Shown here: positions 24,568-32,584 of the stretch, in pieces
Layout of the letters: each line of letters opens with the position of its first letter
How positions within the stretch are numbered: position 1 is the first letter of the stretch
Origin: Pseudomonas sp. GM74
Lineage (GTDB): Bacteria; Pseudomonadota; Gammaproteobacteria; Pseudomonadales; Pseudomonadaceae
Assembly (NCBI RefSeq): GCF_000282455.1
Contig: NZ_AKJG01000097.1
Span: 1-34,378 of the forward strand
DNA: 34,378 nucleotides
Direction of reading: 5' to 3'
Notes under the pieces: generated by a model
The model's input: the letters and a program-made list of their open reading frames with translations, nothing else
Database searches by the model: none
Told to the model about the DNA's origin: nothing
Position numbers and translations under genes: made by a program

Positions 24568-24584
24568 GGGCGGATTTTCCGCCC
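24568..24584 (+). terminator. Hairpin after the second dppA
   Basis: GGGCGGA and TCCGCCC form a perfect seven-pair stem with a TTT loop. No U tract follows, so it is probably partial or a 3'-end stabiliser. Confidence 0.45.
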
Positions 24585-24625
24585 TCACGCAGACGCTTTG
24601 CCGTCTTTCGCCAATTTTGCCGACA

Positions 24626-24637
24626 GCAAACGTTTGC
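24626..24637. promoter_or_regulatory. LacI-type palindrome upstream of the porin gene
   Basis: GCAAACGTTTGC is a perfect 12-base palindrome with a central CG, the hallmark of LacI/PurR-family operators, 83 bases before the porin start. It overlaps a weak -35 (TTGCGA, 24634-24639) placed 16 bases before TAAACC. The binding protein is inferred only from form. Confidence 0.45.
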
Positions 24638-24689
24638 GATGCCGTGAATGAGTTCTAAACCAATAGCCGGATCACAAAAAAAAGACCGG

Positions 24690-24716
24690 CATAAAAAAAG
24701 AAAGTAAGGAGCTTTA
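24690..24716 (+). promoter_or_regulatory. A-rich leader at the porin ribosome site
   Basis: An A-rich run (ATAAAAAAAGAAAGTAAGGAG) abuts the Shine-Dalgarno of the porin gene. Such AAN repeats at ribosome sites are the known Hfq/Crc target type in Pseudomonas; control here is inferred. Confidence 0.35.
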
Positions 24717-24719
24717 CCC

Positions 24720-26153
24720 ATGAAACTGAGCAGCACCGCGTTATTGGCCTTGGCCATAAGCAGCGTAACCGCCACGGCTTACGCAGAAACCCAAAGCCAG
24801 GCTTTCACCCCGGTTACCGTGAACGAGAAAAACGCCCAAAGCGAAGCCACCGGCTTTCTCGAAGGCCAGTCGATCACCGGCACCACACGTAACTGGTACG
24901 CCAACGAACAACTGCAACGCGGCGCCAAGTTCGCCTACAAGAAGGACGGCGTTTCGACCCCGACCGATCGCCGGATCAACTGGGTCCAGGGCACCATCCT
25001 CAAGTACAACTCGGGCTTCACCGAAGGTACTGTTGGCTTCAGCACTGAAGTCGCCGCCTACAACGCCATCGCCCTGGACCGGGACCGCAAAGACCTGGCA
25101 TCCAACAACGGCGGCGCACCAGGCAGTCGTCCAGGCGCGGGCAACAACCGTACCCTGACCAAAGAGGGCGGCGACGCTCAAGGCCAGTGGAGCAAACTGG
25201 GCCTGGCCAACGTCAAGGCCCGTGTTTCCAACAGCACCCTGACCGCCGGCCGCATGAACTTCAGCAGCCCGATGGTCGACGTGATCGGTAACCGTGCACT
25301 GCCTTCGAGCTTCGAAGGTGTGGCTATCCACAGCGAAGAGCTGAACAACCTGGCCTTCGACCTGGCCACCTTCGACCGCAACTCACCGCGTACCGAAGAA
25401 AGCCAGCGCAAATTCCGCACCGAATACGCCAACGGCATCGTCGAAACCGACCACGTTCACACCGGCGGTATCACCTACACCCCATTTGCCAGCCTGACCA
25501 CCAGCCTCTGGGCGACCCAGGCTGAAGATATCTGGAACCAGTACTACTTCGGCGCCTCTCACGTACTGGGCGACAGCCAGGTACTGAGCCTGACCACCGG
25601 CCTGAACTACTACAAAACCAAGGAAACCGGTAAAGCCCTGATCGGCGATATCGACAACGACACCTACTCGCTGTCGTTCGGCCTGACCCACCAGGCCCAT
25701 ACCCTGACCCTCTCGTACCAGGAAGTGAACGGTAACGAGTACTTCGACTACCTGCACGAAACCAACGGCATCTACCTGGCCAACTCCCTGCTGTCGGACT
25801 TCAACGGCCCGAACGAAAAATCGTTCCAGGTTGCCTACGGTCTGAACATGGCCGAATACGGCGTGCCGGGCCTGAAGTTCAACATCTACCAGGCTCGTGG
25901 CTGGGGCATCGACGGTACTCACTACACCGGCAACCAGGGTGTGGCCGGCAAAGGCTACGACGGTATCCAGTCGCAAGATGGCGAACACCATTACGAATAC
26001 GGCATCGGCGCGACCTACGCCGTGCAGAGCGGCCCGCTCAAGGCCACCACGATCCGCGGCACCTACACCGCTCACCGTGCCAGCGAAAACCAGGCTGACG
26101 GCAGCATCAACGAGTTCCGTCTGGTGACCACGGTTCCGTTCAACATCCTGTAA
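24720..26153 (+). CDS. opdP: OprD-family outer-membrane porin (OpdP-like)
   Basis: This is an 18-strand outer-membrane channel of the Occ/OprD family. The 477-residue precursor has a signal peptide ending AYA before ETQSQAF, then alternating amphipathic strands and a C-terminal strand ending TVPFNIL. Family features include GFLEGQSITGTTRNWY near the N-terminus and TLTAGRMNFSSPMVD in the first third. Lying between dppA genes, it matches the setting of OpdP (OccD3, PA4501), a dipeptide-uptake porin of P. aeruginosa. The symbol rests on this context and family, not on an alignment. AAGGAG precedes the ATG at 24720. Confidence 0.88.
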   Translation: MKLSSTALLALAISSVTATAYAETQSQAFTPVTVNEKNAQSEATGFLEGQSITGTTRNWYANEQLQRGAKFAYKKDGVSTPTDRRINWVQGTILKYNSGFTEGTVGFSTEVAAYNAIALDRDRKDLASNNGGAPGSRPGAGNNRTLTKEGGDAQGQWSKLGLANVKARVSNSTLTAGRMNFSSPMVDVIGNRALPSSFEGVAIHSEELNNLAFDLATFDRNSPRTEESQRKFRTEYANGIVETDHVHTGGITYTPFASLTTSLWATQAEDIWNQYYFGASHVLGDSQVLSLTTGLNYYKTKETGKALIGDIDNDTYSLSFGLTHQAHTLTLSYQEVNGNEYFDYLHETNGIYLANSLLSDFNGPNEKSFQVAYGLNMAEYGVPGLKFNIYQARGWGIDGTHYTGNQGVAGKGYDGIQSQDGEHHYEYGIGATYAVQSGPLKATTIRGTYTAHRASENQADGSINEFRLVTTVPFNIL

Positions 26154-26160
26154 TGCCCGT

Positions 26161-26203
26161 GCCGAACGGCTGATTCAATGACGAATCGGCCGTTCGGCTT
26201 TTG
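26161..26203 (+). terminator. Strong hairpin between porin and third dppA
   Basis: GCCGAACGGC (26161-26170) pairs with GCCGTTCGGC (26189-26198). Six further inner pairs, including one G-T, give a 16-pair stem with a six-base loop, then TTTTG. It probably stops part of transcription before the third dppA and permease genes. Confidence 0.7.
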
Positions 26204-26231
26204 TCCTTTAACTGATTGCAGAGGGTTCTTG

Positions 26232-27827
26232 ATGAAAATGCTTCCCCTACGTGCGGCCATCGCGGCCGCGTTGCTCAGTGTCGCTGTCGGTGTTTCGGCA
26301 AAACCCCTGGTGGTTTGCACGGAAGCCAGCCCCGAAGGCTTCGACATGGTCCAGTACACGACTGCAGTCACCGCCGATGCCGTGGCCGAAACCATCTTCA
26401 ATCGCCTGGCGGACTTCAAGCCCGGCACCACCGACGTGATTCCGGCACTGGCCGACTCCTGGGACATCAGCGAAGACGGCCTGACCTACACGTTCCATCT
26501 GCGTAAAGGCGTCAAGTTCCACACCACCGAATACTTCAAGCCGACCCGCGACATGAATGCCGACGACGTGGTCTGGAGCTTCCAGCGCCAGCTGGACCCG
26601 AATCATCCATGGCACAAGCTGTCGAGCGTGGGCTTCCCGTACTTTGAAAGCATGGGCTTCAAGGAACTGCTGAAAAGCGTCGAGAAAGTCGACGACAACA
26701 CGGTCAAGTTCACCCTGACCCGTCGCGAAGCGCCGTTCCTGGCCGACATCGCCATGGCCTTCTCTTCGATCTACTCCGCCGAGTACGCCGACCAGCTGCT
26801 CAAGGCGAACAAGACCGGCGACCTGAACAACAAGCCGGTCGGCACCGGCCCATTCGTCTTCCAGCGCTACAACAAGGACGCTCAGGTCCGCTTCAAGGCC
26901 AACCCGGACTACTTCCGTGGCAAGCCTCCGGCTGATGCGCTGATCCTGGCCATCGCCACCGACAACAACGTGCGCCTGCAAAAACTCAAGGCCAACGAGT
27001 GCCAGGTCGCGCTGTATCCAAAGCCGGACGATATCCCGAGCATCAAGAAAGACGACAAGCTGAAAGTCGATGAGCTGAACGCGATGACCGTTTCCTACAT
27101 CGCCATGAACACCACGCACAAATACATGAGTGATGTGCGGGTGCGCAAAGCCATCGACATCGCCTTCGACAAGGAAGCCTACGTCAACGCCCTGTTCGGC
27201 AAAGGCAATGCAACGGCAGCGGTCAACCCGTACCCGGACACCCTGCTGGGTTACAACCACAGCCTGAAAAACCCGGCCCGTGATCTGGACAAGGCTCGCG
27301 CCCTGCTCAAGGAGGCCGGCGTACCGGAAGGCACCACCTTCACCCTGTTCACCCGCAACGGTGGCGGTCCGACCAACCCGAACCCGATGCTCGGCGCGCA
27401 GATGATGCAAGCCGACCTGGCCAAGGTCGGGATCAAGATCGACATCCGCGTGATGGAATGGGGCGAAATGCTCAAGCGCGCCAAAAACGGCGAGCACGAC
27501 ATGGTTTCCGCCGGATGGGCGGGCGATAACGGCGACCCGGATAACTTCCTGACGCCTATGCTCAGTTGTGAAGCGGCCAAGAACGGAGAAAACTACGCAC
27601 GTTGGTGCAATGACAAGTTCCAGGCGCTGCTCGACCAGGCTCGGGAAAAAACCGATCCGGCCGAACGCGCAGCGCTCTACGAACAGGCCCAGGTTATTTT
27701 TAACCAGGACCAGCCGTGGATCAGCATGGCACACACTAGAATGTTTACCGCAATGCGCAACAACGTAGAGGGTTATCACATTAGCCCCCTCACCACGAAT
27801 AACTTCGCCACCACCCAGGTGAAGTAA
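26232..27827 (+). CDS. dppA: Dipeptide-binding periplasmic protein, third copy
   Basis: This is a 531-residue SBP_bac_5 receptor precursor with a signal ending VSA before KPLVVCTEASP. It keeps the family frame (TYTFHLRKGVKF, KPVGTGPFVFQRYN, GWAGDNGDPDNF). It is clearly more diverged than the two upstream copies: for example AAVNPYPDTLLGYNHS replaces the LAVNAMPPTQWSY stretch. It is the copy directly upstream of dppBCDF and is likely to be the dedicated partner. The start is the ATG at 26232, with GAGGG upstream; the longer frame from 26178 starts inside the terminator and is not used. Confidence 0.93.
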   Translation: MKMLPLRAAIAAALLSVAVGVSAKPLVVCTEASPEGFDMVQYTTAVTADAVAETIFNRLADFKPGTTDVIPALADSWDISEDGLTYTFHLRKGVKFHTTEYFKPTRDMNADDVVWSFQRQLDPNHPWHKLSSVGFPYFESMGFKELLKSVEKVDDNTVKFTLTRREAPFLADIAMAFSSIYSAEYADQLLKANKTGDLNNKPVGTGPFVFQRYNKDAQVRFKANPDYFRGKPPADALILAIATDNNVRLQKLKANECQVALYPKPDDIPSIKKDDKLKVDELNAMTVSYIAMNTTHKYMSDVRVRKAIDIAFDKEAYVNALFGKGNATAAVNPYPDTLLGYNHSLKNPARDLDKARALLKEAGVPEGTTFTLFTRNGGGPTNPNPMLGAQMMQADLAKVGIKIDIRVMEWGEMLKRAKNGEHDMVSAGWAGDNGDPDNFLTPMLSCEAAKNGENYARWCNDKFQALLDQAREKTDPAERAALYEQAQVIFNQDQPWISMAHTRMFTAMRNNVEGYHISPLTTNNFATTQVK

Positions 27828-27837
27828 TAAGAAAACT

Positions 27838-27866
27838 CCCGGCATTCCTGACCCAGGCATGCCGGG
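27838..27866 (+). promoter_or_regulatory. Hairpin between the third dppA and dppB
   Basis: CCCGGCAT and ATGCCGGG form eight pairs around 13 bases, without a U tract. Hairpins at this place often protect receptor mRNA and lower expression of the permease genes. Confidence 0.5.
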
Positions 27867-27899
27867 CACGCCTAACCGGCTGATGAGGTACAACACACG

Positions 27900-28910
27900 A
27901 TGTTTAGTTTTATTGCCCGCCGACTGGGGTTACTGATCCCCACGTTCTTCGGCATCACCTTGCTGACTTTCGCGCTGATTCGCATGATCCCGGGCGACCC
28001 CGTGGAAGTCATGATGGGAGAACGTAGGGTCGATCCCGAAATGCACGCTCAGGCAATGGAACGCCTAGGTCTGAACAAACCCCTGTATGCCCAGTACCTG
28101 GATTACATCGGCAAGCTGGCCCACGGCGATCTCGGGGAATCCCTGCGTACCCGTGAAAGCGTGTGGAGCGAATTCACCTCCCTGTTCCCCGCGACCCTGG
28201 AACTGTCCATGGCCGCCCTGTTGTTCGCCGGCATCCTGGGCCTTCTGGCCGGGGTGATCGCGGCACTCAAGCGAGGATCCCTGTTCGACCATGGGGTGAT
28301 GGGTGTCTCCCTGGCGGGATACTCGATGCCGATCTTCTGGTGGGGCCTGATCCTGATCATGTTCTTCTCGGTAAGCCTGGGCTGGACCCCGGTGTCCGGG
28401 CGGATCGACCTGCTCTACGACATCGAGCCACGCACCGGCTTCATGCTGATCGATACCCTGCTGGCCGACGAGCCGGACGCCTTCTTCGACGCCCTGCACC
28501 ACCTGATCCTGCCGGCCATTGTGCTCGGCACCATTCCGCTGGCAGTGATCGCCCGGATGACCCGTTCGTCGATGCTCGAAGTGCTGCGTGAAGACTACAT
28601 CCGCACCGCCAAGGCCAAAGGCCTGTCGCCGGCGCGCGTGGTGTTCGTACACGGCCTGCGTAACGCGCTGATCCCGGTACTGACCGTGGTCGGCCTGCAA
28701 GTCGGCACCCTGCTGGCCGGTGCGGTCCTGACCGAAACCATCTTCTCGTGGCCCGGCATCGGCAAATGGCTGATCGAAGCCATTGGCGCCCGGGATTATC
28801 CCGTCGTGCAAAACGGCATCCTGTTAATCGCCTGCCTGGTGATTGTGGTCAACTTCGTAGTGGACATCCTCTACGGCTTTGCCAACCCACGCATCCGTCA
28901 TCAGCGCTGA
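27900..28910 (+). CDS. dppB: Dipeptide ABC transporter permease DppB
   Basis: DppB is one of two inner-membrane permease subunits. The 336-residue protein has about six helices, starting FIARRLGLLIPTFFGITLL. The ATPase-coupling EAA region reads YIRTAKAKGLSPARVVFVHG. The NALIPVLTVVGLQ and AVLTETIFSWPGIGKW motifs are typical of the OppB/DppB family. It begins 72 bases after the third receptor gene, preceded by GATGAGG, and ends five bases before dppC. It is full length compared with E. coli DppB (339). Confidence 0.96.
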   Translation: MFSFIARRLGLLIPTFFGITLLTFALIRMIPGDPVEVMMGERRVDPEMHAQAMERLGLNKPLYAQYLDYIGKLAHGDLGESLRTRESVWSEFTSLFPATLELSMAALLFAGILGLLAGVIAALKRGSLFDHGVMGVSLAGYSMPIFWWGLILIMFFSVSLGWTPVSGRIDLLYDIEPRTGFMLIDTLLADEPDAFFDALHHLILPAIVLGTIPLAVIARMTRSSMLEVLREDYIRTAKAKGLSPARVVFVHGLRNALIPVLTVVGLQVGTLLAGAVLTETIFSWPGIGKWLIEAIGARDYPVVQNGILLIACLVIVVNFVVDILYGFANPRIRHQR

Positions 28911-28914
28911 GATC

Positions 28915-29832
28915 ATGACCATGACCACTCCAATTCCACCGGTAGCAGTCGATCAAAGCCTGCTGTACCCGTCTCCGTACAAAGAATTCTGGCAAGCGTT
29001 CTCCAAGAACAAAGGTGCCGTCGCCGGCCTGATGTTCATGCTGCTGGTGATTTTCTGCGCCATCTTCGCCCCGTGGGTTGCCCCTCACGATCCGAGCGAG
29101 CAGTACCGCGATTTCCTGCTGACCCCGCCAGCCTGGCTGGAAGGTGGACAACTGCAATTCCTGCTCGGCACTGATGAACTGGGTCGCGACCTGCTGTCGC
29201 GCCTGATCACTGGCTCGCGCCTGTCGCTGATGATCGGCCTGTCGTCGGTGGTGATGTCGCTGATTCCGGGCATCCTGCTGGGCCTGTTCGCCGGGTTCTT
29301 CCCGCGCGTGCTCGGTCCGACCATCATGCGCCTGATGGACATCATGCTGGCCCTGCCGTCCCTGCTGCTGGCCGTGGCGATCGTCGCCATCCTCGGCCCT
29401 GGCCTGATCAACACCGTGATCGCCATCGCCGTGGTGTCCCTGCCGTCCTATGTTCGTCTGACCCGCGCCGCGGTGATGGGCGAGCTGAACCGCGACTACG
29501 TGACCGCCGCACGCCTGGCCGGTGCCGGCCTGCCACGCCTGATGTTCGTCACCGTGCTGCCAAACTGCATGGCGCCGCTGATCGTTCAGGCCACCCTGAG
29601 CTTCTCCTCGGCGATCCTCGATGCCGCCGCACTGGGCTTCCTCGGCCTTGGCGTACAACCGCCAACCCCTGAGTGGGGCACCATGCTGGCTTCGGCCCGC
29701 GACTACATCGAACGCGCCTGGTGGGTGGTGAGCCTGCCTGGTTTGACCATTTTGCTCAGCGTGCTGGCAATCAACCTGATGGGCGACGGCCTGCGCGATG
29801 CGCTGGATCCGAAACTCAAGAACGCCGCCTGA
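28915..29832 (+). CDS. dppC: Dipeptide ABC transporter permease DppC
   Basis: DppC is the second permease subunit. The 305-residue protein opens with a cytoplasmic segment (YPSPYKEFWQAFSKNKGAVA). About six helices follow, with the OppC/DppC landmarks LLGTDELGRDLLSRL, the coupling loop NRDYVTAARLAGAG, QPPTPEWGTML and the C-terminal GDGLRDALDPKLK. The last two are nearly identical to E. coli DppC. ATG codons at 28915 and 28921 are both possible; the second has better spacing from GAG. It ends 10 bases before dppD. Confidence 0.95.
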   Translation: MTMTTPIPPVAVDQSLLYPSPYKEFWQAFSKNKGAVAGLMFMLLVIFCAIFAPWVAPHDPSEQYRDFLLTPPAWLEGGQLQFLLGTDELGRDLLSRLITGSRLSLMIGLSSVVMSLIPGILLGLFAGFFPRVLGPTIMRLMDIMLALPSLLLAVAIVAILGPGLINTVIAIAVVSLPSYVRLTRAAVMGELNRDYVTAARLAGAGLPRLMFVTVLPNCMAPLIVQATLSFSSAILDAAALGFLGLGVQPPTPEWGTMLASARDYIERAWWVVSLPGLTILLSVLAINLMGDGLRDALDPKLKNAA

Positions 29833-29842
29833 GGAGATTCCC

Positions 29843-30811
29843 ATGTCACTGCTAGAAATCAAGAATCTCAACGTTCGCTTCGGCGACAAGAACGCCACGC
29901 CAGTTGTCGATGGTCTCGACCTGCAAGTGGACAAGGGCGAAGTGCTGGCCATCGTTGGCGAGTCCGGTTCCGGCAAATCCGTGACCATGATGGCGCTGAT
30001 GGGCCTGATCGAGCATCCGGGGATCGTCACCGCTGACGCCCTGAATTTCGACGGCAAGAACATGCTCAAGCTCAACAATCGCCAGCGTCGGCAGATCGTC
30101 GGTAAAGACCTGTCCATGGTCTTCCAGGATCCGATGACCGCGCTGAACCCGAGCTACACCGTCGGTTTCCAGATCGAAGAAGTGCTGCGCCTGCACCTGA
30201 AAATGTCTGGCAAGGCTGCCCGCAAGCGCGCCATCGAACTGCTGGAAAAAGTCGAGATCCCGGGTGCCGCCAGCCGTATGGACGCCTACCCGCATCAACT
30301 GTCCGGTGGCATGAGCCAGCGTGTCGCGATTGCCATGGCGATTGCCGGCGAACCGAAACTGCTGATCGCCGACGAACCGACCACGGCGCTGGACGTAACC
30401 ATCCAGGCGCAGATCATGGACCTGCTGCTGGCGTTGCAGAAAGAGCAGAACATGGGCCTGGTGCTGATCACCCACGACCTCGCCGTCGTGGCCGAAACCG
30501 CCCAGCGCGTGTGCGTGATGTACGCAGGCCAGGCGGTCGAAGTCGGTCAGGTGCCGCAACTGTTCGACATCCCGGCGCACCCGTACAGCGAAGCGCTGCT
30601 CAAGGCGATTCCGGAGCACAGCCTGGGCGCCGCGCGCCTGTCGACCCTGCCGGGCATCGTTCCCGGTCGCTACGACCGTCCGCAGGGTTGCCTGCTGTCG
30701 CCGCGCTGCCCGTACGTGAAAGACAACTGCCGCCAACAACGTCCGGCCCTTGACCAGAAAAGCAACAGCCTCGCTCGCTGCTTCTACCCGTTGAACCAGG
30801 AGGTGGCGTAA
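29843..30811 (+). CDS. dppD: Dipeptide ABC transporter ATPase DppD
   Basis: DppD is one of two cytoplasmic ATPases that drive peptide import. The 322-residue protein has Walker A GESGSGKS, Q-loop MVFQDPMTALNP, signature LSGGMSQRVAIAMAIA, Walker B LLIADEPTTALD and switch ITHDLAVV. The C-terminal oligopeptide-transporter domain carries four cysteines spaced C-x5-C-x6-C-x16-C. This is the pattern known to hold an iron-sulfur cluster in related Opp/Dpp ATPases. GAGGAG precedes the ATG at 29843. Its stop overlaps the dppF start by one base (TAATG), so the two are translationally coupled. Confidence 0.96.
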   Translation: MSLLEIKNLNVRFGDKNATPVVDGLDLQVDKGEVLAIVGESGSGKSVTMMALMGLIEHPGIVTADALNFDGKNMLKLNNRQRRQIVGKDLSMVFQDPMTALNPSYTVGFQIEEVLRLHLKMSGKAARKRAIELLEKVEIPGAASRMDAYPHQLSGGMSQRVAIAMAIAGEPKLLIADEPTTALDVTIQAQIMDLLLALQKEQNMGLVLITHDLAVVAETAQRVCVMYAGQAVEVGQVPQLFDIPAHPYSEALLKAIPEHSLGAARLSTLPGIVPGRYDRPQGCLLSPRCPYVKDNCRQQRPALDQKSNSLARCFYPLNQEVA

Positions 30812-31791
30812 TGGCCGTCGTTCTTACTGCCCGCGACCTGACCCGTCACTACGAGGTGTCCCGAGGCCTGTTCAAGGGTCACGCCACCGTGCGCGCCCTC
30901 AACGGCGTGTCGTTCGAACTGGAAGCCGGCAAGACCCTCGCTGTCGTCGGTGAATCCGGTTGCGGCAAATCCACCCTGGCCCGTGCCCTGACCCTGATCG
31001 AAGAGCCGTCCTCCGGCTCCTTGAAAATTGCCGGGCAGGAAGTCGCCGGCGCCGACAAGGCCCAGCGCAAGCAACTGCGCAAAGACGTGCAGATGGTATT
31101 CCAGAGCCCGTACGCCTCGTTGAACCCACGGCAGAAAGTCGGTGATCAGCTGGCCGAGCCGTTGCTGATCAACACCAACCTGAGCGCTGCGGAACGTCGC
31201 GAGAAAGTCCAGGCGATGATGAAGCAGGTGGGCCTGCGTCCCGAGCACTATCAGCGTTATCCGCACATGTTCTCCGGCGGTCAGCGCCAGCGGATCGCCC
31301 TGGCCCGGGCGATGATGCTGCAACCGAAAGTGCTGGTGGCGGACGAACCGACCTCGGCGCTGGACGTGTCGATTCAGGCGCAGGTGCTCAACCTGTTCAT
31401 GGATTTGCAGCAAGAGTTCAACACCGCCTACGTGTTCATCTCCCACAACCTGGCAGTGGTACGCCACGTTGCCGACCATGTGATGGTGATGTATCTCGGT
31501 CGCCCGGTGGAAATGGGCACGAAAGAGGACATTTACTCCCGTCCCCTGCACCCCTACACCCAGGCGCTGTTGTCGGCAACGCCGGCCATCCACCCGGATC
31601 CGGACAAGCCGAAAATCAAGATCGTCGGCGAATTGCCCAACCCGCTGAACCCGCCGTCCGGCTGCGCCTTCCACAAGCGCTGCCCGTACGCCACCGCGCG
31701 TTGCAGCACTGAAGAACCGGCCCTGCGCCTGATCGACAACCGCCAGGTGGCTTGCCACTACGCCGAGCAATTCCTCGACGGCGCGGCATAA
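30811..31791 (+). CDS. dppF: Dipeptide ABC transporter ATPase DppF
   Basis: DppF is the second ATPase subunit. The 326-residue protein has Walker A GESGCGKST, Q-loop MVFQSPYASLNP, signature FSGGQRQRIALARA, Walker B VLVADEPTSALD and switch ISHNLAVV. A C-terminal domain has the same C-x5-C-x6-C-x16-C pattern as DppD (CAFHKRC, then CPYATARC and ACHY). A GGAGG site inside the end of dppD serves its ATG at 30811. It is the last gene of the cluster; a REP pair and then a terminator hairpin (31936-31985) follow. Confidence 0.96.
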   Translation: MAVVLTARDLTRHYEVSRGLFKGHATVRALNGVSFELEAGKTLAVVGESGCGKSTLARALTLIEEPSSGSLKIAGQEVAGADKAQRKQLRKDVQMVFQSPYASLNPRQKVGDQLAEPLLINTNLSAAERREKVQAMMKQVGLRPEHYQRYPHMFSGGQRQRIALARAMMLQPKVLVADEPTSALDVSIQAQVLNLFMDLQQEFNTAYVFISHNLAVVRHVADHVMVMYLGRPVEMGTKEDIYSRPLHPYTQALLSATPAIHPDPDKPKIKIVGELPNPLNPPSGCAFHKRCPYATARCSTEEPALRLIDNRQVACHYAEQFLDGAA

Positions 31792-31796
31792 AAAAC

Positions 31797-31901
31797 TGTG
31801 GGAGCGAGTCTGCTTGCGCAAGCGATCTGTCAGTCGACATTGATGTTGACTGGAATGACGCTTTCGTCGGAACGCCGCCCGGAGCAAGCCCGTTCCCACA
31901 G
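31797..31901. repeat. REP pair, family A, GTCGGA variant
   Basis: A plain unit at 31797-31825 faces an extended variant at 31862-31901 (TTTCGTCGGAACGCCGCCCG, then GAGCAAGCCCGTTCCCACA). It immediately follows dppF. Confidence 0.8.
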
Positions 31902-31935
31902 GGATTGAGTTGTCCAGTTAGTTGAAATTAACCCG

Positions 31936-31985
31936 ACCCCTTCCGCCTCGAATGCGCATCACTCGGGTAGAAGGGGTTTTCTTTT
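31936..31985 (+). terminator. Likely terminator of the dpp operon
   Basis: ACCCCTTC (31936-31943) pairs with GAAGGGGT (31970-31977) around 26 bases that include weaker pairs, followed by TTTCTTTT. The T run is on the plus strand, so it serves dpp and not the opposing small gene. Confidence 0.6.
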
Positions 31986-32001
31986 GCCCGCCGTTGAGCG
32001 A

Positions 32002-32256
32002 CTACGTCTGGCTGTCGCCCTCTTCTTCATCGGAGTCCGGCTCGTCGGTGGTCGAGTCATCGTCGTTGTCAGCACCACCCTGCCCCAGATCTCCCGGTTC
32101 CGATTCGGATTTGGCGATCATCAACCCCGCATAACCCGCCTGCCCGCTCGAAGCCTGCTCCCCATGATCGATACACTCGGCCCACGCCATCGAAGTGCCG
32201 AGCGAGAGCATCACCATCACCTTCAACAGCAGTAAAACGCGAAACAACCTGTTCAT
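32002..32256 (-). CDS. Small acidic exported protein, unknown function
   Basis: This 84-residue product is not recognised. It has a clean Sec signal peptide (about residues 1-26, ending SMAWA before ECIDHG). The mature part of roughly 58 residues ends in a strongly acidic, low-complexity tail (ADNDDDSTTDEPDSDEEEG). One cysteine remains, just after the cleavage site; the region before it is not a lipobox. A strong ribosome site AGGAAGGA, seven bases before the ATG at 32254-32256, argues that it is a real gene. It is alone between dppF and prfC on the minus strand. Metal or cation binding is a guess from the acidity only. Confidence 0.7.
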   Translation of the reverse strand: MNRLFRVLLLLKVMVMLSLGTSMAWAECIDHGEQASSGQAGYAGLMIAKSESEPGDLGQGGADNDDDSTTDEPDSDEEEGDSQT

Positions 32257-32423
32257 AGCCGATTCCTTCCTTTCGTTGAGTGCCTGTCTGGCGCTGAGTC
32301 AAATCTAGTTCCGATCAGCCGGGTTCTCCAGATTGGACGCTATCGAACAGGGGAAAATGCAGAGGGTTGGGAGACTGGTTTGGAATAGGGGTTATGCCCG
32401 ATTCAGCTAACACCGGGGAACCC

Positions 32424-32513
32424 TGTGGGAGCGAGCTTGCTCGCGATGGGGGCATAACATCCAATGTCTATGGTGACTGATACACCGCTATCGCGAGCAA
32501 GCTCGCTCCCACA
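32424..32513. repeat. REP pair, family A (REPIN)
   Basis: Inverted units at 32424-32449 (TGTGGGAGCGAGCTTGCTCG) and 32488-32513 (ending CTCGCTCCCACA) lie downstream of prfC. Confidence 0.85.
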
Positions 32514-32534
32514 GGAGAACGCGCCAGGCAATAA

Positions 32535-32565
32535 AAAACCCCGCTGCTTTCGCAAACGGGGTTTT
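32535..32565 (-). terminator. Intrinsic terminator of prfC
   Basis: On the minus strand AAAACCCCG and CGGGGTTTT form nine pairs around 13 bases and the T run extends to TTTTTTATT. It begins 20 bases after the prfC stop. The A/T-flanked symmetry could also stop plus-strand transcripts. Confidence 0.85.
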
Positions 32566-32584
32566 GGGCATTTCAACTCAGCGC

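Larger units (their letters stand above)
32257..32584. other. Intergenic region between the acidic protein and prfC
   Basis: These 328 bases hold the leader of the small acidic gene, about 100 bases with nothing recognised, a REP pair (32424-32513) and the prfC terminator (32535-32565). Open frames here read through REP sequence and are not called. Confidence 0.6.

Noticed and set aside
24568..24584. Possible riboswitch aptamer between dppA2 and the porin
   Set aside because: Only a simple hairpin and a short palindrome are visible; no multi-helix junction or known aptamer core.
31984..32235. 83-codon plus-strand frame opposite the acidic protein
   Set aside because: Ribosome site, signal peptide and cleavage site all favour the minus-strand frame; the plus-strand frame starts inside the dpp terminator region.
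32257..32330. ECF (AlgU-like) promoter before the small acidic gene, from GGAACT
   Set aside because: The second element is missing at 16-17 bases, so the match is half a promoter only.
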